From UBA10649 sp963749905 (GTDB lineage Bacteria; Actinomycetota; Actinomycetes; S36-B12), in NCBI GenBank assembly GCA_963749905.1, contig CAVVOF010000004.1, positions 186,001 to 250,000 on the forward strand: a DNA stretch of 64,000 nt, in the 5' to 3' direction. Each line of letters opens with the position of its first letter. The first letter of the stretch is position 1. Positions 35,232 to 44,644 of the stretch are shown here, one piece after another. The translations under genes and the position numbers were made by a program. The notes beneath the pieces are model-generated. The model worked only from the letters and a program-made list of their open reading frames with translations, was not told the origin of the DNA and made no database searches.

Positions 35232-36327
35232 TTGGCAGTTCCCTCCAGATCGAGCGTCCACAGGCGCACCGTGCCGGCGCGCCCACGAGGAGCTACTTCG
35301 TCCACGAACGTCCAGCCCTGGTCAGCCCGTGACAGGTGGTCGAGAGTGCCCTGCGTGGCCAACAGAGAGACTCCGTGCTCCTTCGTCAGCGACTCCACTC
35401 GCGAGGCCGTGTTAGTCGTGTCGCCGATCACCGTGTACTCGAGCCTGCGATCGGAGCCCACGTTGCCGGACATCACGGGGCCGGAATGGATGCCGACGCC
35501 CATGCGCAGCTCCTGCGGCAGCCCTCGCTCGCGCACCCAGCGGTTGAGTTCCGCCAGGCTCGGGCCGATCATCTGCCGGGCGGCCGCCACGCATCGGTCG
35601 GCATGGTCAGCCATCTCGATCGGCGCTCCGAAGACGCTCATAATGCCATCGCCCATGTATGCCACCAGGGTCCCGCCGTTGTCGAGCACGGCGTCGCTCA
35701 TCACGGTCAGATAGCGGTTCAGCACGTCGATGACGAGTTCGGGAGGATGCGTTTCGGCGAAGGTGGTGAATCCGCGCAGGTCGTTGAACATCACCGTGGC
35801 CGTCACGCGTTGCGCCCCGATGCGCGGCTCGCCTCCGGCCGCCATCACCTCGTCGACGATCGACTCGGGCAAGAAGCGTGCAAACACGTCGCGCATCTGC
35901 CGTCGTTGGAGGTCGTGCAGGCGCTTCTTGTTGAGCCCGGCATTCACACGGCACGCGGAGGATCGCAGCATCGGCCGGCTTCGGCAGGAAGTCGTCGGCC
36001 CCCAACTCGATGCATCGCAGGATGCCCGGCCTGATCCTCGAGCGAGGAGATCACGACGACAGGAGTGTGCGCGACGGTCGGCAGGTCCGTCATCGCCTCG
36101 AGAACGCCGAACCCGTCCAGCTCGGGCATGAGCACGTCGAGGAGCATCACGTCGGGCTGCTCGGCGACAAGCACCTCAAGGGCTTGTCGGCCGTCAGCGG
36201 CCTCGACGGTCCGATGGCCATCGTTCGACCAGCGCGCGCACAAGCAGGCTGCGATTGAGCGTGATCGTCGTCGACCACGAGGATGGTCGCCTGCGTGGAC
36301 CCGTCGACTCCGACTCGCTTCGGACAT
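35228..36327 (-). pseudogene. Response regulator - class III nucleotide cyclase fusion, several frameshifts
   Basis: Pieces in several frames assemble into one ~365-residue protein: ATILVVDDD (phosphoacceptor pocket), SLLVRALV, DGHRTVEAADGRQALEVLVAEQPDVMLLDVLMPELDGFGVLEAMTDL (receiver, Asp in LLDVLMP), VVVISSLED, LGADDFLPKPADAAILR, then the intact frame NKKRLHDLQRRQMRDVFARFLPESIVDEVM and the cyclase domain. Catalytic marks: VMFNDLRGFT and GDGIMSVFGAP (two metal Asp), VIGDTTNTASRVES (Asn, Arg). The 3' 720 bp are intact; 35940-36330 needs about five shifts. Makes cAMP or cGMP if functional. Confidence 0.78.
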
Positions 36328-36453
36328 GTGCCATTCCCGTCTTGACACTGATCACGATCCTGGCTCGACGCGGCGCATGGCCAGATTATGGGGCTTCCGC
36401 ACGCTCCCCGCGTCAGTCGATTGACGTCGTTCGGAGTCCTCGTTGCGCCGAGA

Positions 36454-38126
36454 TCACGTTCCTCGTGCGCCGCTGCCGACCTCGTCGGCGAGGTGCCTGC
36501 CCGCTGACCCCTCCGGTGACGGCGGCCAGGAAGTCCTCGGCAGCGACGACGAGGATCCCGGCCATCGCCGACGGCCGTGATCGGTGGCGTTCCTCGGCGC
36601 CGAACGGAGCAGCGCAGCTCGCCGAATGCCTCGCCCGGCTCCGAGCAGCCCTGGCCTGCGCTGGCCGTCGACGGCAACGGTGAACGTGCCCGGCAGCGAT
36701 CACGTAGAACAGCTCGGCCCGCCTCGCCCTGCTTCACGACGTCCAGTCGCCGGCGGCGACGTCGTGCCACGTGGCGTTGCGGGCGAGGCGCTCGAGCTCG
36801 AACGGGCGGCAGGGCCGCGAGGAAGGGGACCTGACGCAGGAGGGCGAGCTCGCCCGGGCGAAGGACCGCGCGCGAGTCGAGCCGGCGGACCAGTGGGAAC
36901 CCGGCGATGCACGACGACGGCCGACCGCCAGGCCCAGCGGGGCGAAGGCGTTGGCGGCGCCCCACGTGTCGATGAGCCACGGAGCAAGGGCCGCACCGAG
37001 GGCCACGCCAAGGAGTGCAACCGACTTCCTGGACGGCGAACACTCGCGCGAGCACCGCGATCGTCGGTCGGTGCGCTGCAGCAGGGTGCGGCCAGCGACG
37101 AGCAGGATCGGCGCCGGCCATGCCCGCACACGGCAAGCGAGACCACTGTCGGCGCAAGCAGGCTCGGTGAGCGCGACGGCGGCGAACGCGCCAGTCCATG
37201 GAGCGACGCCGCTGCCGACGATGACGGCGCTCAGTCGACTGCCCAGCGCGAAGGAGCGCGGCGATGAGCCCGCCGATCGATCCCGCCGATTCCGATCGCC
37301 CCGATGACGAGTCCCGCGCCGGATCTCGCTGATGTCGAGCATGGAGGACGCGAACGACACGCCGAGGACGTCGACGGCACCGCCGATGACGAAGCGCGTG
37401 GTGATCACGAGGAGCAGGATCGAGGGCGGCCCACTGTCGCGTCGTAGGGTCGATCAGCCCCGCCGACGGCGGCTCGCCAGCCTTCAGTCGCCCGCCGCAT
37501 CCGCCGAGGCCCGACCATGTCGAGGCGAAGGCACAGGACCGGCGCGCAAGGACGCCGGCAACGGAGGCGACGACGAACACCACGGCCCGGACCGGCGAGA
37601 CTGGACGCCGATGCCGGCCAGCATCGGTCCGGCGAAGAACGCCAACCCCTCGGCCATCGACGACAGGGCGTTTGCCGACACCAGCTCGCTCCGGGCTGCG
37701 CGCCAGGCGCGGCAGCACCGCGTAGTGGATGCGGGCGGACGACGGCGAGCGCGAGCGGTGGCGCAGCGACGGAGCCGAGCGACGACGATCGGCCACGGGT
37801 GCCGACAGCGAGGAGCAGGACGGCGGTGAGCGGCAGTGGCCGCCGTGACGCGCGAGTGGGCCGAGCGCAGAAGTGCCGTGCCGCGCGGCAGGCGATCGAG
37901 CAGTCCGACGCAGCCGGGCGACAGCACCGCCGCAGGGAATCGAGCTGCACCACCGCGACGACGACTGGTGAGCCCGACGCCGCCCTCGGCGTAGGCGTAC
38001 AGCACGATCGCCACCCAGATCGGACAGCTCGACGAGGTCGTACAGGGTGTAGGCGATCGAGGACGCGTGCGCAGAGGCCCGTGCGCGGGCGATGGCGCGC
38101 AGCGGTGACCGCGGAGTCGCCTTCAC
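36454..38126 (-). pseudogene. MFS transporter with cyclic-nucleotide-binding domain, copy 1 (many frameshifts)
   Basis: Paralogue of the next two genes, recognisable piece by piece in all three frames: SPLRAIARARASAHASSIAYTLY start, VSFASSMLDIS, VVVLARRS..., VALLGVALGAALAPWLIDTWGAANAFAPLGLAV, ELERLARNATWHDVAAGD and DFLAAVTGG. About one indel per 100 bp, but no large deletion and high similarity to copy 2 along its length. Start GTG 38126 after GGAGG; stop near 36454. Either a decaying copy or poor-quality sequence: see findings. Confidence 0.72.
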
Positions 38127-38199
38127 GAAAGTCAGACCTCCTTCCACGGCCGGTGAGCACACCCTACGGGGGCGCGCCTCCGGCGGGCCGGGGCCTCGA

Positions 38200-39821
38200 C
38201 TACATCTCGCGCAGGTATCCCTTCGACACCTCGTGCGCGAGCGCCTGCCCGTCCGGGCTTCCCGTCACCGCGGCGAGGAAGTCCGGAGCGTCGATCGCGA
38301 GCAGGCGCCCGGCCGTTGCCGCGGAGACTGTGGCCGTTCGCGGCACCGACCACAGCAGGGCCGTCTCGCCGAAGCTGCCGCCCGGCCCGAGACGGTCGGA
38401 AGCAGCTCGCCGTCGACGGCAACAGTGAACTGTCCGGCCTGGATCACGTAGAACCGCTTTCCCACCTCGCCTTGCTGCACCACGTCCATCCCCGACGTCA
38501 CGTCCTGCCATGTGGCGTTGCGGGCCAGGCGCTCGAGCTCGAACGGCGGCAGGGCCGCGAGGAACGGGACCCGACGCAGGAGTTCCATCTCCACCGGCCG
38601 CAGGATCGCGCGCGCGTCGAGCCCGCGGACCAGCGGGAACCCGACCAGCACGATCAGGGCGACCACCAGTCCCAGCGGGACGAAGGCGTTGGCTGCGCCC
38701 CACGTGTTGATGAGCCACGGTGCGAGCGCCGCACCGAGGGCCACGCCCACGAGTCCAGCCGACTCCTGCACAGCGAAGACCCGCGCCAGCACCGCGTCAT
38801 CGGTCGTTCTCTGCAGCAGGGTCCGGCCAGCCACCAGCAGGATCGCGCCGGCCATGCCGCACACGGCCAGCGAGACCACTGTCGGCGCCAGCAGCCCGGT
38901 GAGCGCGACGGCGGCAAAGGCCAGGCCCTGTACGACACCGCTGCCGACGATCACCCCGCTCAGTCGACTGCCCAGCGCGAAGGATCCGGCGATGAGCCCG
39001 CCGATGACCCCGCCTATTCCGATCGCCCCGATGACCAGGCCCGCGCCCGTCTCGCTGATGTCCAGGACGGAGGACGCGAACGAGACGCCGAGCACGTCCA
39101 CCGCACCGCCGAGGACGCGGTGCACGGTGAGCACGAGCAGCAGGATCAGAATCGCCCACTGCCCTCGTAGGGCAGTCAGTCCGCCGACCGCGGCCCGCCA
39201 GCCCTGGTCACCCGCGGCATCCACCGGGGACCGACCCAGGCCGAGCCGAAGGCACAGGACGGCGGCAAGCAGCCCGGCCAGCGTGGCGACGGCGAACACC
39301 AGACCCGGACCGGAAGCCTGGACGCCGACGCCGGCCAGGATCGGGCCCGCGAAGTACGCGAGTCCCTCGGCCATCGACGACAGGGCGTTGGCCGAGACCA
39401 GCTCTTCCGGGCTGCGCGCCAGCCGCGGAAGCGCGGCGTAGTGCAGGGGACGCACCACGGCCAGCGCGACGTTGGCCAGGGCGGAGCCAGCGACGACCAC
39501 GGCCACCGGGGCTGAGAGCACGAGCGCGACGGTGGTGACCAGCGTCGCCGCGGCAACCGCGCCGTGGCTCAGCGCGAGCGCAGTACCTCGAGGCAGACGC
39601 TCCGCGGCACCGACGATGGCGGGTGTCAGCAGGACAGCGGGAACGAGCTGCACCACGGCCACGACACTGGTCAGCCCCACCCCGCCCTCGGCGAAGGCGT
39701 ACAGGATGACGGCCACCCAGACAGCGAGCCAGATCAGGAAGTAGAGGGTGAACGCGATCAGGACTCTGCGCAGAGGCGCGTGGCCCGCGATGGCTCGCAC
39801 GGCAACTGCGAATCGACCCAC
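38200..39821 (-). CDS. MFS transporter with C-terminal cyclic-nucleotide-binding domain, copy 2 (one frameshift)
   Basis: A ~540-residue protein: ~400 residues with 12 hydrophobic segments (MFS) and a C-terminal ~130-residue CAP_ED/cNMP domain starting ELLRRVPFLAALPPFELERLA. The phosphate-binding cassette reads GGSFGETALLWSVPRTATVSA, with the Glu and Arg that hold the cyclic phosphate. Compared with copy 3, one base is missing at about 38394 (GAGACGGTCGG instead of GAGACGAGTCGG), inside the domain. GTG start. 67 bp after copy 3, 74 bp before copy 1. Confidence 0.85.
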
Positions 39822-39888
39822 CGAACCCCGCCCCTCTTGGTCAGTGCCCCCTGAAGGGCTGCCCAGCGCGCCGAGCCTGATCCTGAGA

Positions 39889-41523
39889 CTACGTGTCGCG
39901 GAGGTATCCCTTCGACGTTTCGCGGGCGAGTGCCTGGCCGTCCGGGCTGCCCGTCACCGCGGCGAGGAAGTCCGGAGACTCGATCGCGAGCAGGCGCCCG
40001 GCCGTCGCCGCGGAGACCGTGGCGGTCCGCGGGACCGACCACAGCAGGGCGGTCTCGCCGAAGCTGCCGCCCGGCCCGAGACGAGTCGGCAGCAGCTCGC
40101 CGTCGATGGCGATGGTGAATTCGCCCTCGGCGATCACGTAGAACCGGTCGCCGACCTCTCCCTGGGTGACCACGGCTCGTCCGGCGGGGACGTCGACCCA
40201 CACCGCAGTCCGCGCCAGCTGTTCGCGCTCGTATGCCGGCAGCAGCCTGAGGAAGTCGACGCGGCTGAGCAGCGCCACCTCGTCCGCCAGCACGACGGCG
40301 CGCGCATCGAGGCGGCGCAGGAGCACGTAGACCGCGAGCGTCACCAACGTCACGCCCACGCCGAGGGGGATGAAGGCGTTCGCCGGCGCGAACCAGACCA
40401 CCAGGGCGGGCGCAAGTGCAGCACCGACCGACAGGCCCAGGAGCGCAACGCCCTCCTGCACGGCGAAGACCCGGGCCAGCACGCTGGCATCCGACGTGCG
40501 CTGCAGGAGGGTGCGGCCGGCGACCATCATCACGGCTGCCGCCGCGCCGGAGATGGTGAGCAGGACCATCGCGGGAGCCAGGAGCAGTACGAAGGCGACG
40601 GCCGCGAACGCAAGTCCCTGCACGGCCCCACTGGCGCCGATGACGGGCGCAAGCCTTGCTCGCATGGATGCAGACCCGGCTATCAAGCCACCCAGCAGGC
40701 CGCCGATGCCCACCGCCCCGATGATCAGCCCGGCGCCCGTCTCGCCCATGAGGAGGACCTCCTCGGAGTACGCCACCCCGAGGACGTCGAGCGCGCCGGT
40801 CAGCACGAACCGGGTGCCGAGGATCAGCAGGAGGGCGAACGCACCCCACTCCTGCCAGAGCACCGCCACGCCTCGAATGGCGGCCCGCCACCCTTCGTCC
40901 TCCTCGTCATCCACCCCGATGTGCGGTCCGATCGGCAGGCGGACGCACAGCAGCGTGGAGACGACTCCGGCGACACAGGCGGCCGTGAAGACCAGCCACG
41001 GGCCGGAGGCGGCGGCACCGAGGCCGGCGAGGATCGGGCCGAGGAACATGGCGAGGCCCTCGGCGGACGACGAAAGGGCGTTCGCGGCGACCAGCTCCTG
41101 GGGGCCACGCGCCAACTGCGGCAGGGCCGCGAAGTGCAGCGGGCGCACCACCGCGATCGCGATGGTCGCCGTCATGGAGGCGACGATCACCACCGGGACG
41201 GGGGCCTCGACGAGCAAGGTGACGGTCGTCAGGGCGGTGGTCACTGCCACCCCGGCTTGGGCGAGAACGAGCGCCGTGCCGCGATTCATCCGGTCGCCGA
41301 AGCTAGCCAGCGCGGGGCCGATGAGGGCTGCGGGCAGCAGCTGGATGACGGCGACGATGCCGGCGAGCGTCGCCCCGCCTGCGGCATAGGCGTACAGGAT
41401 GATCGCGACCCAGATCGCGATCTCGACAAGGCTGTAGAGGGAGTAGGCCGCGAGGGTGCGCCGGAGGCCGCCCGGCGTGGCGAGCACGCGAAGAGTGGCC
41501 GACCGCTCGCGCATTCCGGTCAT
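39889..41523 (-). CDS. MFS transporter with C-terminal cyclic-nucleotide-binding domain, copy 3 (intact)
   Basis: An intact 544-residue protein. Residues ~15-400 form a 12-helix MFS permease (SLVEIAIWVAIILYAYAAGGATLAG, GETGAGLIIGAVGIGGLLGGLIAG). Residues ~410-544 are a cyclic-nucleotide-binding domain: ALLSRVDFLRLLPAYEREQLA, GEVGDRFYVIAEGEFTIAIDGE and GGSFGETALLWSVPRTATVSA. Ligand binding to the domain could gate transport. First gene of the minus-strand array. 55 bp separate it from uvrD2, so they may share a transcript. Confidence 0.9.
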   Translation of the reverse strand: MTGMRERSATLRVLATPGGLRRTLAAYSLYSLVEIAIWVAIILYAYAAGGATLAGIVAVIQLLPAALIGPALASFGDRMNRGTALVLAQAGVAVTTALTTVTLLVEAPVPVVIVASMTATIAIAVVRPLHFAALPQLARGPQELVAANALSSSAEGLAMFLGPILAGLGAAASGPWLVFTAACVAGVVSTLLCVRLPIGPHIGVDDEEDEGWRAAIRGVAVLWQEWGAFALLLILGTRFVLTGALDVLGVAYSEEVLLMGETGAGLIIGAVGIGGLLGGLIAGSASMRARLAPVIGASGAVQGLAFAAVAFVLLLAPAMVLLTISGAAAAVMMVAGRTLLQRTSDASVLARVFAVQEGVALLGLSVGAALAPALVVWFAPANAFIPLGVGVTLVTLAVYVLLRRLDARAVVLADEVALLSRVDFLRLLPAYEREQLARTAVWVDVPAGRAVVTQGEVGDRFYVIAEGEFTIAIDGELLPTRLGPGGSFGETALLWSVPRTATVSAATAGRLLAIESPDFLAAVTGSPDGQALARETSKGYLRDT

Positions 41524-41577
41524 CCGACCCCGTCCTACCGAGTTGCTCCCCGACTTGATTCGGGAGTGTGGCCGATG

Positions 41578-43656
41578 TCAGCGATGAGAGTGCACGATTT
41601 CGAGCAGATCGTCACCGTAGTCGGCCAGCTTGCGGGGGCCGATGCCGGGGATCTGCGCGAGCCCATCGGCATCACCGGGCACCTGCTCGGCGATGGCGAG
41701 AAGGGTGACATCGGTGAAGACGATGTAGGCGGGCACGTTCTGCTCGCGGGAGGTGGCCAGCCGCCAAGCGCGCAGCGCGTCGAGGAGGTCGACATTGACG
41801 TCGGCGGGGCAGGTCTCGCATCGGCCCAGCGTGCGCTCCCGCCCGGTGACGAGGGCCTTGCGGCAGACGCGGCACTTGGCTGGGGCCTTCTGCCGCCGCT
41901 CGCCGCGGGCCCGACCCGAACCGCGGCGCACCGTCCCGGCACCGCCGCGACGATCGTCCGCGGTGGCGCCAGCGATGTCCGCCAGGAAGCGGCTGAGCGA
42001 TCTCGTCTGGCGACCGCCGGGCTGGCGGCTGCGCGCCCAGGACAGGTGCAGCTGGTCGGCCGCCCGAGTGATGGCCACGTAGGCGAGGCGTCGCTCCTCC
42101 TCGACCTGGTCGGCAGTCTCGGCGTGCTGGAGCGGGAGCAGGCCCTCGCTGCAGCCGACCACGAAGACGACCGGCCACTCGAGTCCCTTGGCCGAGTGGA
42201 TGGACGCGAGGGTGACACCGTCGGCGACCGGTGCGTGCTGGAGTTCTGCGCGGGAGTCGAGCTCGGCGATGAAGGCCGGCAGCGACTGCTCGACTGCGGG
42301 GCCGACCTCCTCCGCCAGCGTGGCGAGGGCGGTCAGGGACTCCCAGCGCTCGCGCACCGCTCCCGTCGTGCGTGGCGCCTCGGGGGTCCAGCCCATCGCG
42401 CTGAGCACCCCGCGCACCTCGTCGACGAGGTCGCCCGGGGCGCCGGCGCGGGCGGCGCCGCGGAGCCGGGTGACGGCCTCGCGCACCTCGGCACGGTCGA
42501 AGAAGCGCTCGGTGCCCCTGAGGATCACCGGAACGCCCGCCTCGGCGAACGCCTCCTCGAGCTCGGCCGACTGTGCGTTGATCCGGAACAGCACGGCCAT
42601 CTCGCGCGCCGGGACGCCCTCGTCCAGGTATCGCCGGGCGCGCTTGGCGACCTGGGCTGCCTCGTCGACGTCGTCCTCGTACGCCTCGATGGTCGGCTCA
42701 GGCGCGGGGTCGCGCTGGGAGCGCAGCACGAGCGTGGAGGACGCGGCCGGGCCGGCGGCGATCACCCGGTTGGCGAGGTCGACGATCTGCGGGGTGCAGC
42801 GGTAGCAGCGCACCAGGCGCACCTCGGTGGCGTCGGGGTGGGCGGCGCGGAATCCGGTCAGGTAGCTCGGGGTGGCGCCGGTGAAGGAGTAGATGGTCTG
42901 GTTGGCGTCGCCGACGACGCAGACGTCGTCGCGGTCGCCGAGCCACTGGCCCAGGAGCTTGTGCTGCAACGGGTTGACGTCCTGGAACTCGTCGACGGTG
43001 AACCAGCGGTAGGCCGCGCGGACGTCGTCGGCGATGTCGGGGCGGGTGTCGAGCATGCCGACGGTGACGAGGAGGACGTCCTCGAAGTCGATCAGGCCGC
43101 GGGCCGCCTTCGCGTCCTCGTACGCGACGCGCAACTGCTCCATCGCCGGGGCGTCGGCGGCGAGCGTGCGCCCGATCTGCGCGGCGCGCTCGCCGATCTG
43201 CGCGCCCTCGAGGAAGTTGACCTTGGCCCACTCGAGGTCGGACGCGAGGTCGCGGACGGTGGCGGTGTCGGTCGGGAGCCGGCAGCGGCTGGCGGCCTCG
43301 GCCACGAGCCGGGCCTTGCTGGGCAGCAGCTCGGGGAACTCGCCGCCGCTCAGCCGGGGCCAGAAGAAGCGGAGCTGGCGCAGCGCGGCGGCGTGGAAGG
43401 TGCGGGCCTGGACTCCGTCGACACCGAGGGCGCGCAGCCTTCCGCGCATCTCGCCGGCGGCGCGGGTGGTGAAGGTGACGGCCAGGGTGCGGCGCGCGTC
43501 GTGCTGGCCGGTGGCCACGCCGTGGGCGATCCGGTGGGTGATGGCGCGCGTCTTGCCGGTGCCCGCGCCGGCGAGGACGACGACCGGACCGTGCAGCGCC
43601 TCGGCGACGGCGCGCTGCTCGTCGTCGAGGCCGTCGAGGGCCGGGTGGGCGGACAC
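41578..43656 (-). CDS. uvrD2: ATP-dependent DNA helicase UvrD2
   Basis: A 692-residue superfamily 1A helicase. Motif I LAGAGTGKTRAITHRI, Ia LAVTFTTRAAGEM, II TVDEFQDVNPLQ, III VVGDANQTIYSFTGA, V LASIHSAKGLEWPVVFVVG and VI RRLAYVAITRAADQLHL. Then the UvrD2 hallmark: a tetracysteine motif (CRVCRKAL ... CETC) and a C-terminal HRDC domain (VPAYIVFTDVTLLAIA, LAQIPGIGPRKLADYG). 3'-5' unwinding in repair. Same neighbours as in mycobacteria (mycoredoxin, nudC). Confidence 0.95.
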   Translation of the reverse strand: MSAHPALDGLDDEQRAVAEALHGPVVVLAGAGTGKTRAITHRIAHGVATGQHDARRTLAVTFTTRAAGEMRGRLRALGVDGVQARTFHAAALRQLRFFWPRLSGGEFPELLPSKARLVAEAASRCRLPTDTATVRDLASDLEWAKVNFLEGAQIGERAAQIGRTLAADAPAMEQLRVAYEDAKAARGLIDFEDVLLVTVGMLDTRPDIADDVRAAYRWFTVDEFQDVNPLQHKLLGQWLGDRDDVCVVGDANQTIYSFTGATPSYLTGFRAAHPDATEVRLVRCYRCTPQIVDLANRVIAAGPAASSTLVLRSQRDPAPEPTIEAYEDDVDEAAQVAKRARRYLDEGVPAREMAVLFRINAQSAELEEAFAEAGVPVILRGTERFFDRAEVREAVTRLRGAARAGAPGDLVDEVRGVLSAMGWTPEAPRTTGAVRERWESLTALATLAEEVGPAVEQSLPAFIAELDSRAELQHAPVADGVTLASIHSAKGLEWPVVFVVGCSEGLLPLQHAETADQVEEERRLAYVAITRAADQLHLSWARSRQPGGRQTRSLSRFLADIAGATADDRRGGAGTVRRGSGRARGERRQKAPAKCRVCRKALVTGRERTLGRCETCPADVNVDLLDALRAWRLATSREQNVPAYIVFTDVTLLAIAEQVPGDADGLAQIPGIGPRKLADYGDDLLEIVHSHR

Positions 43657-43711
43657 ACCGCGATGCTCGCACGCGGCCCTGACGGCGCCCCCGCAGGGTC
43701 GGGGCCAGATG

Positions 43712-43783
43712 CCCCCGTCGGTCTTGAGGTTGGTGGTCGCAAAACGTACGTTTTGCGACCACCAACCTCAAGACCGACGGGGG
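43712..43783. repeat. Long palindrome, copy B of a repeat family
   Basis: A perfect loop-free palindrome of two 36-bp arms centred on AAAACGTACGTTTT. Outer arm shares CCCCGTCGGTCTTGAGGTTG with copy A at 25091-25174, but the inner sequence is different and still self-complementary. It lies between the divergent uvrD2 and mycoredoxin genes, 26 bp before the latter's start. Confidence 0.85.
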
Positions 43784-43808
43784 GCACGTGTTCGGTAGGT
43801 TCTGGGGG

Positions 43809-44057
43809 GTGAGCGCTACGACCGACGTGACGATGTACAGCACCGCGTGGTGCGGCTACTGCTTCCGCCTCAAGGCCCAGATGGAGCGGGAGGGGATCGC
43901 GTTCGTCGAGGTCGACATCGAGGCCGATCCCGAAGCAGCGGCCCTCGTCGAGGACGTCAACCACGGCAACCAGACCGTCCCCACCCTGCAGTTCCCGGAC
44001 GGCACGTTCGCCACCAATCCGTCCATCGCCCAGGTCAAGGCCCACCTCGGCCTCTGA
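43809..44057 (+). CDS. mrx1: Mycoredoxin / glutaredoxin-like protein
   Basis: An 82-residue glutaredoxin-fold protein with the CGYC active site in MYSTAWCGYCFRLKAQMEREG, TVPTLQFPDG (cis-proline) and a C-terminal helix. Mycoredoxins reduce mycothiol-protein mixed disulfides. The position beside uvrD2 and nudC is the one of Rv3198A. GTG 43809 follows a G-rich stretch at the end of the palindrome, which leaves little room for a promoter. Confidence 0.9.
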   Translation: MSATTDVTMYSTAWCGYCFRLKAQMEREGIAFVEVDIEADPEAAALVEDVNHGNQTVPTLQFPDGTFATNPSIAQVKAHLGL

Positions 44058-44137
44058 GCCGTGCAACGTCGAGGTTGCGCGGGTAGCGTCGCACGAGGGG
44101 GCGAGGGCTCCCGCACGTCGATGCTGAGGGAGTGGCC

Positions 44138-44629
44138 ATGAAGCGCCTTGTCCTATCCGCCGCCGTCGCACTGTCCGCGGCGCTCGCGATCACCGGCTGT
44201 TCATCCGGCATCGACGTCGACACCTTGGAGACGACCGTCGCAGAGGGACTGGCCGAGCAGCTCGGCGGTGAGTGGACGGTGCAGTGCCCGGACAGCATGG
44301 AGGTCCAGGCCGGACTCACCACCAACTGCATGGCCACTGACGCCGACGGCAACTCGGTGGACGTCAACATCACCCAGGACGACGACCAGGGCAATGTCAC
44401 CTGGGAGGTCCCGTCGGACGCCCTCGACGTCGCCAAGCTCGAGGCGACGGTCGCGGCCGGGCTGGCCGAGCAGGTCGGCGGCGAGTGGACGGTGACCTGC
44501 CCCGAGGACATCCCGATCGAGCAGGGCCTGACGGCGAACTGCGACGCGACCAGCGCGGACGGCCAGTCGACGATGATCAACGTCACCCAGACCGACGATC
44601 AGGGCAACATCAGCTGGGAGACCTCCTGA
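44138..44629 (+). CDS. Lipoprotein with two DUF4333 domains
   Basis: A 163-residue lipoprotein. Lipobox AITGC, then two ~65-residue repeats, each with LEATVAxGLAEQxGGEWTVxCP, an unusual cysteine pair (Q/TCP ... NCxA) and a final QDDDQGNVTW strand. DUF4333 domains are small beta-rich modules on actinobacterial surfaces, function unknown. ATG 44138 is preferred to GTG 44132 because GAGGGAG stands five bases in front. Confidence 0.85.
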   Translation: MKRLVLSAAVALSAALAITGCSSGIDVDTLETTVAEGLAEQLGGEWTVQCPDSMEVQAGLTTNCMATDADGNSVDVNITQDDDQGNVTWEVPSDALDVAKLEATVAAGLAEQVGGEWTVTCPEDIPIEQGLTANCDATSADGQSTMINVTQTDDQGNISWETS

Positions 44630-44644
44630 GCCATCGGCCCACAG

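Noticed and set aside
39748..43812. 1354-codon open frame on the plus strand opposite permease copy 3 and uvrD2
   Set aside because: Antisense to two well-supported genes; low-complexity composition typical of GC-rich shadow frames.
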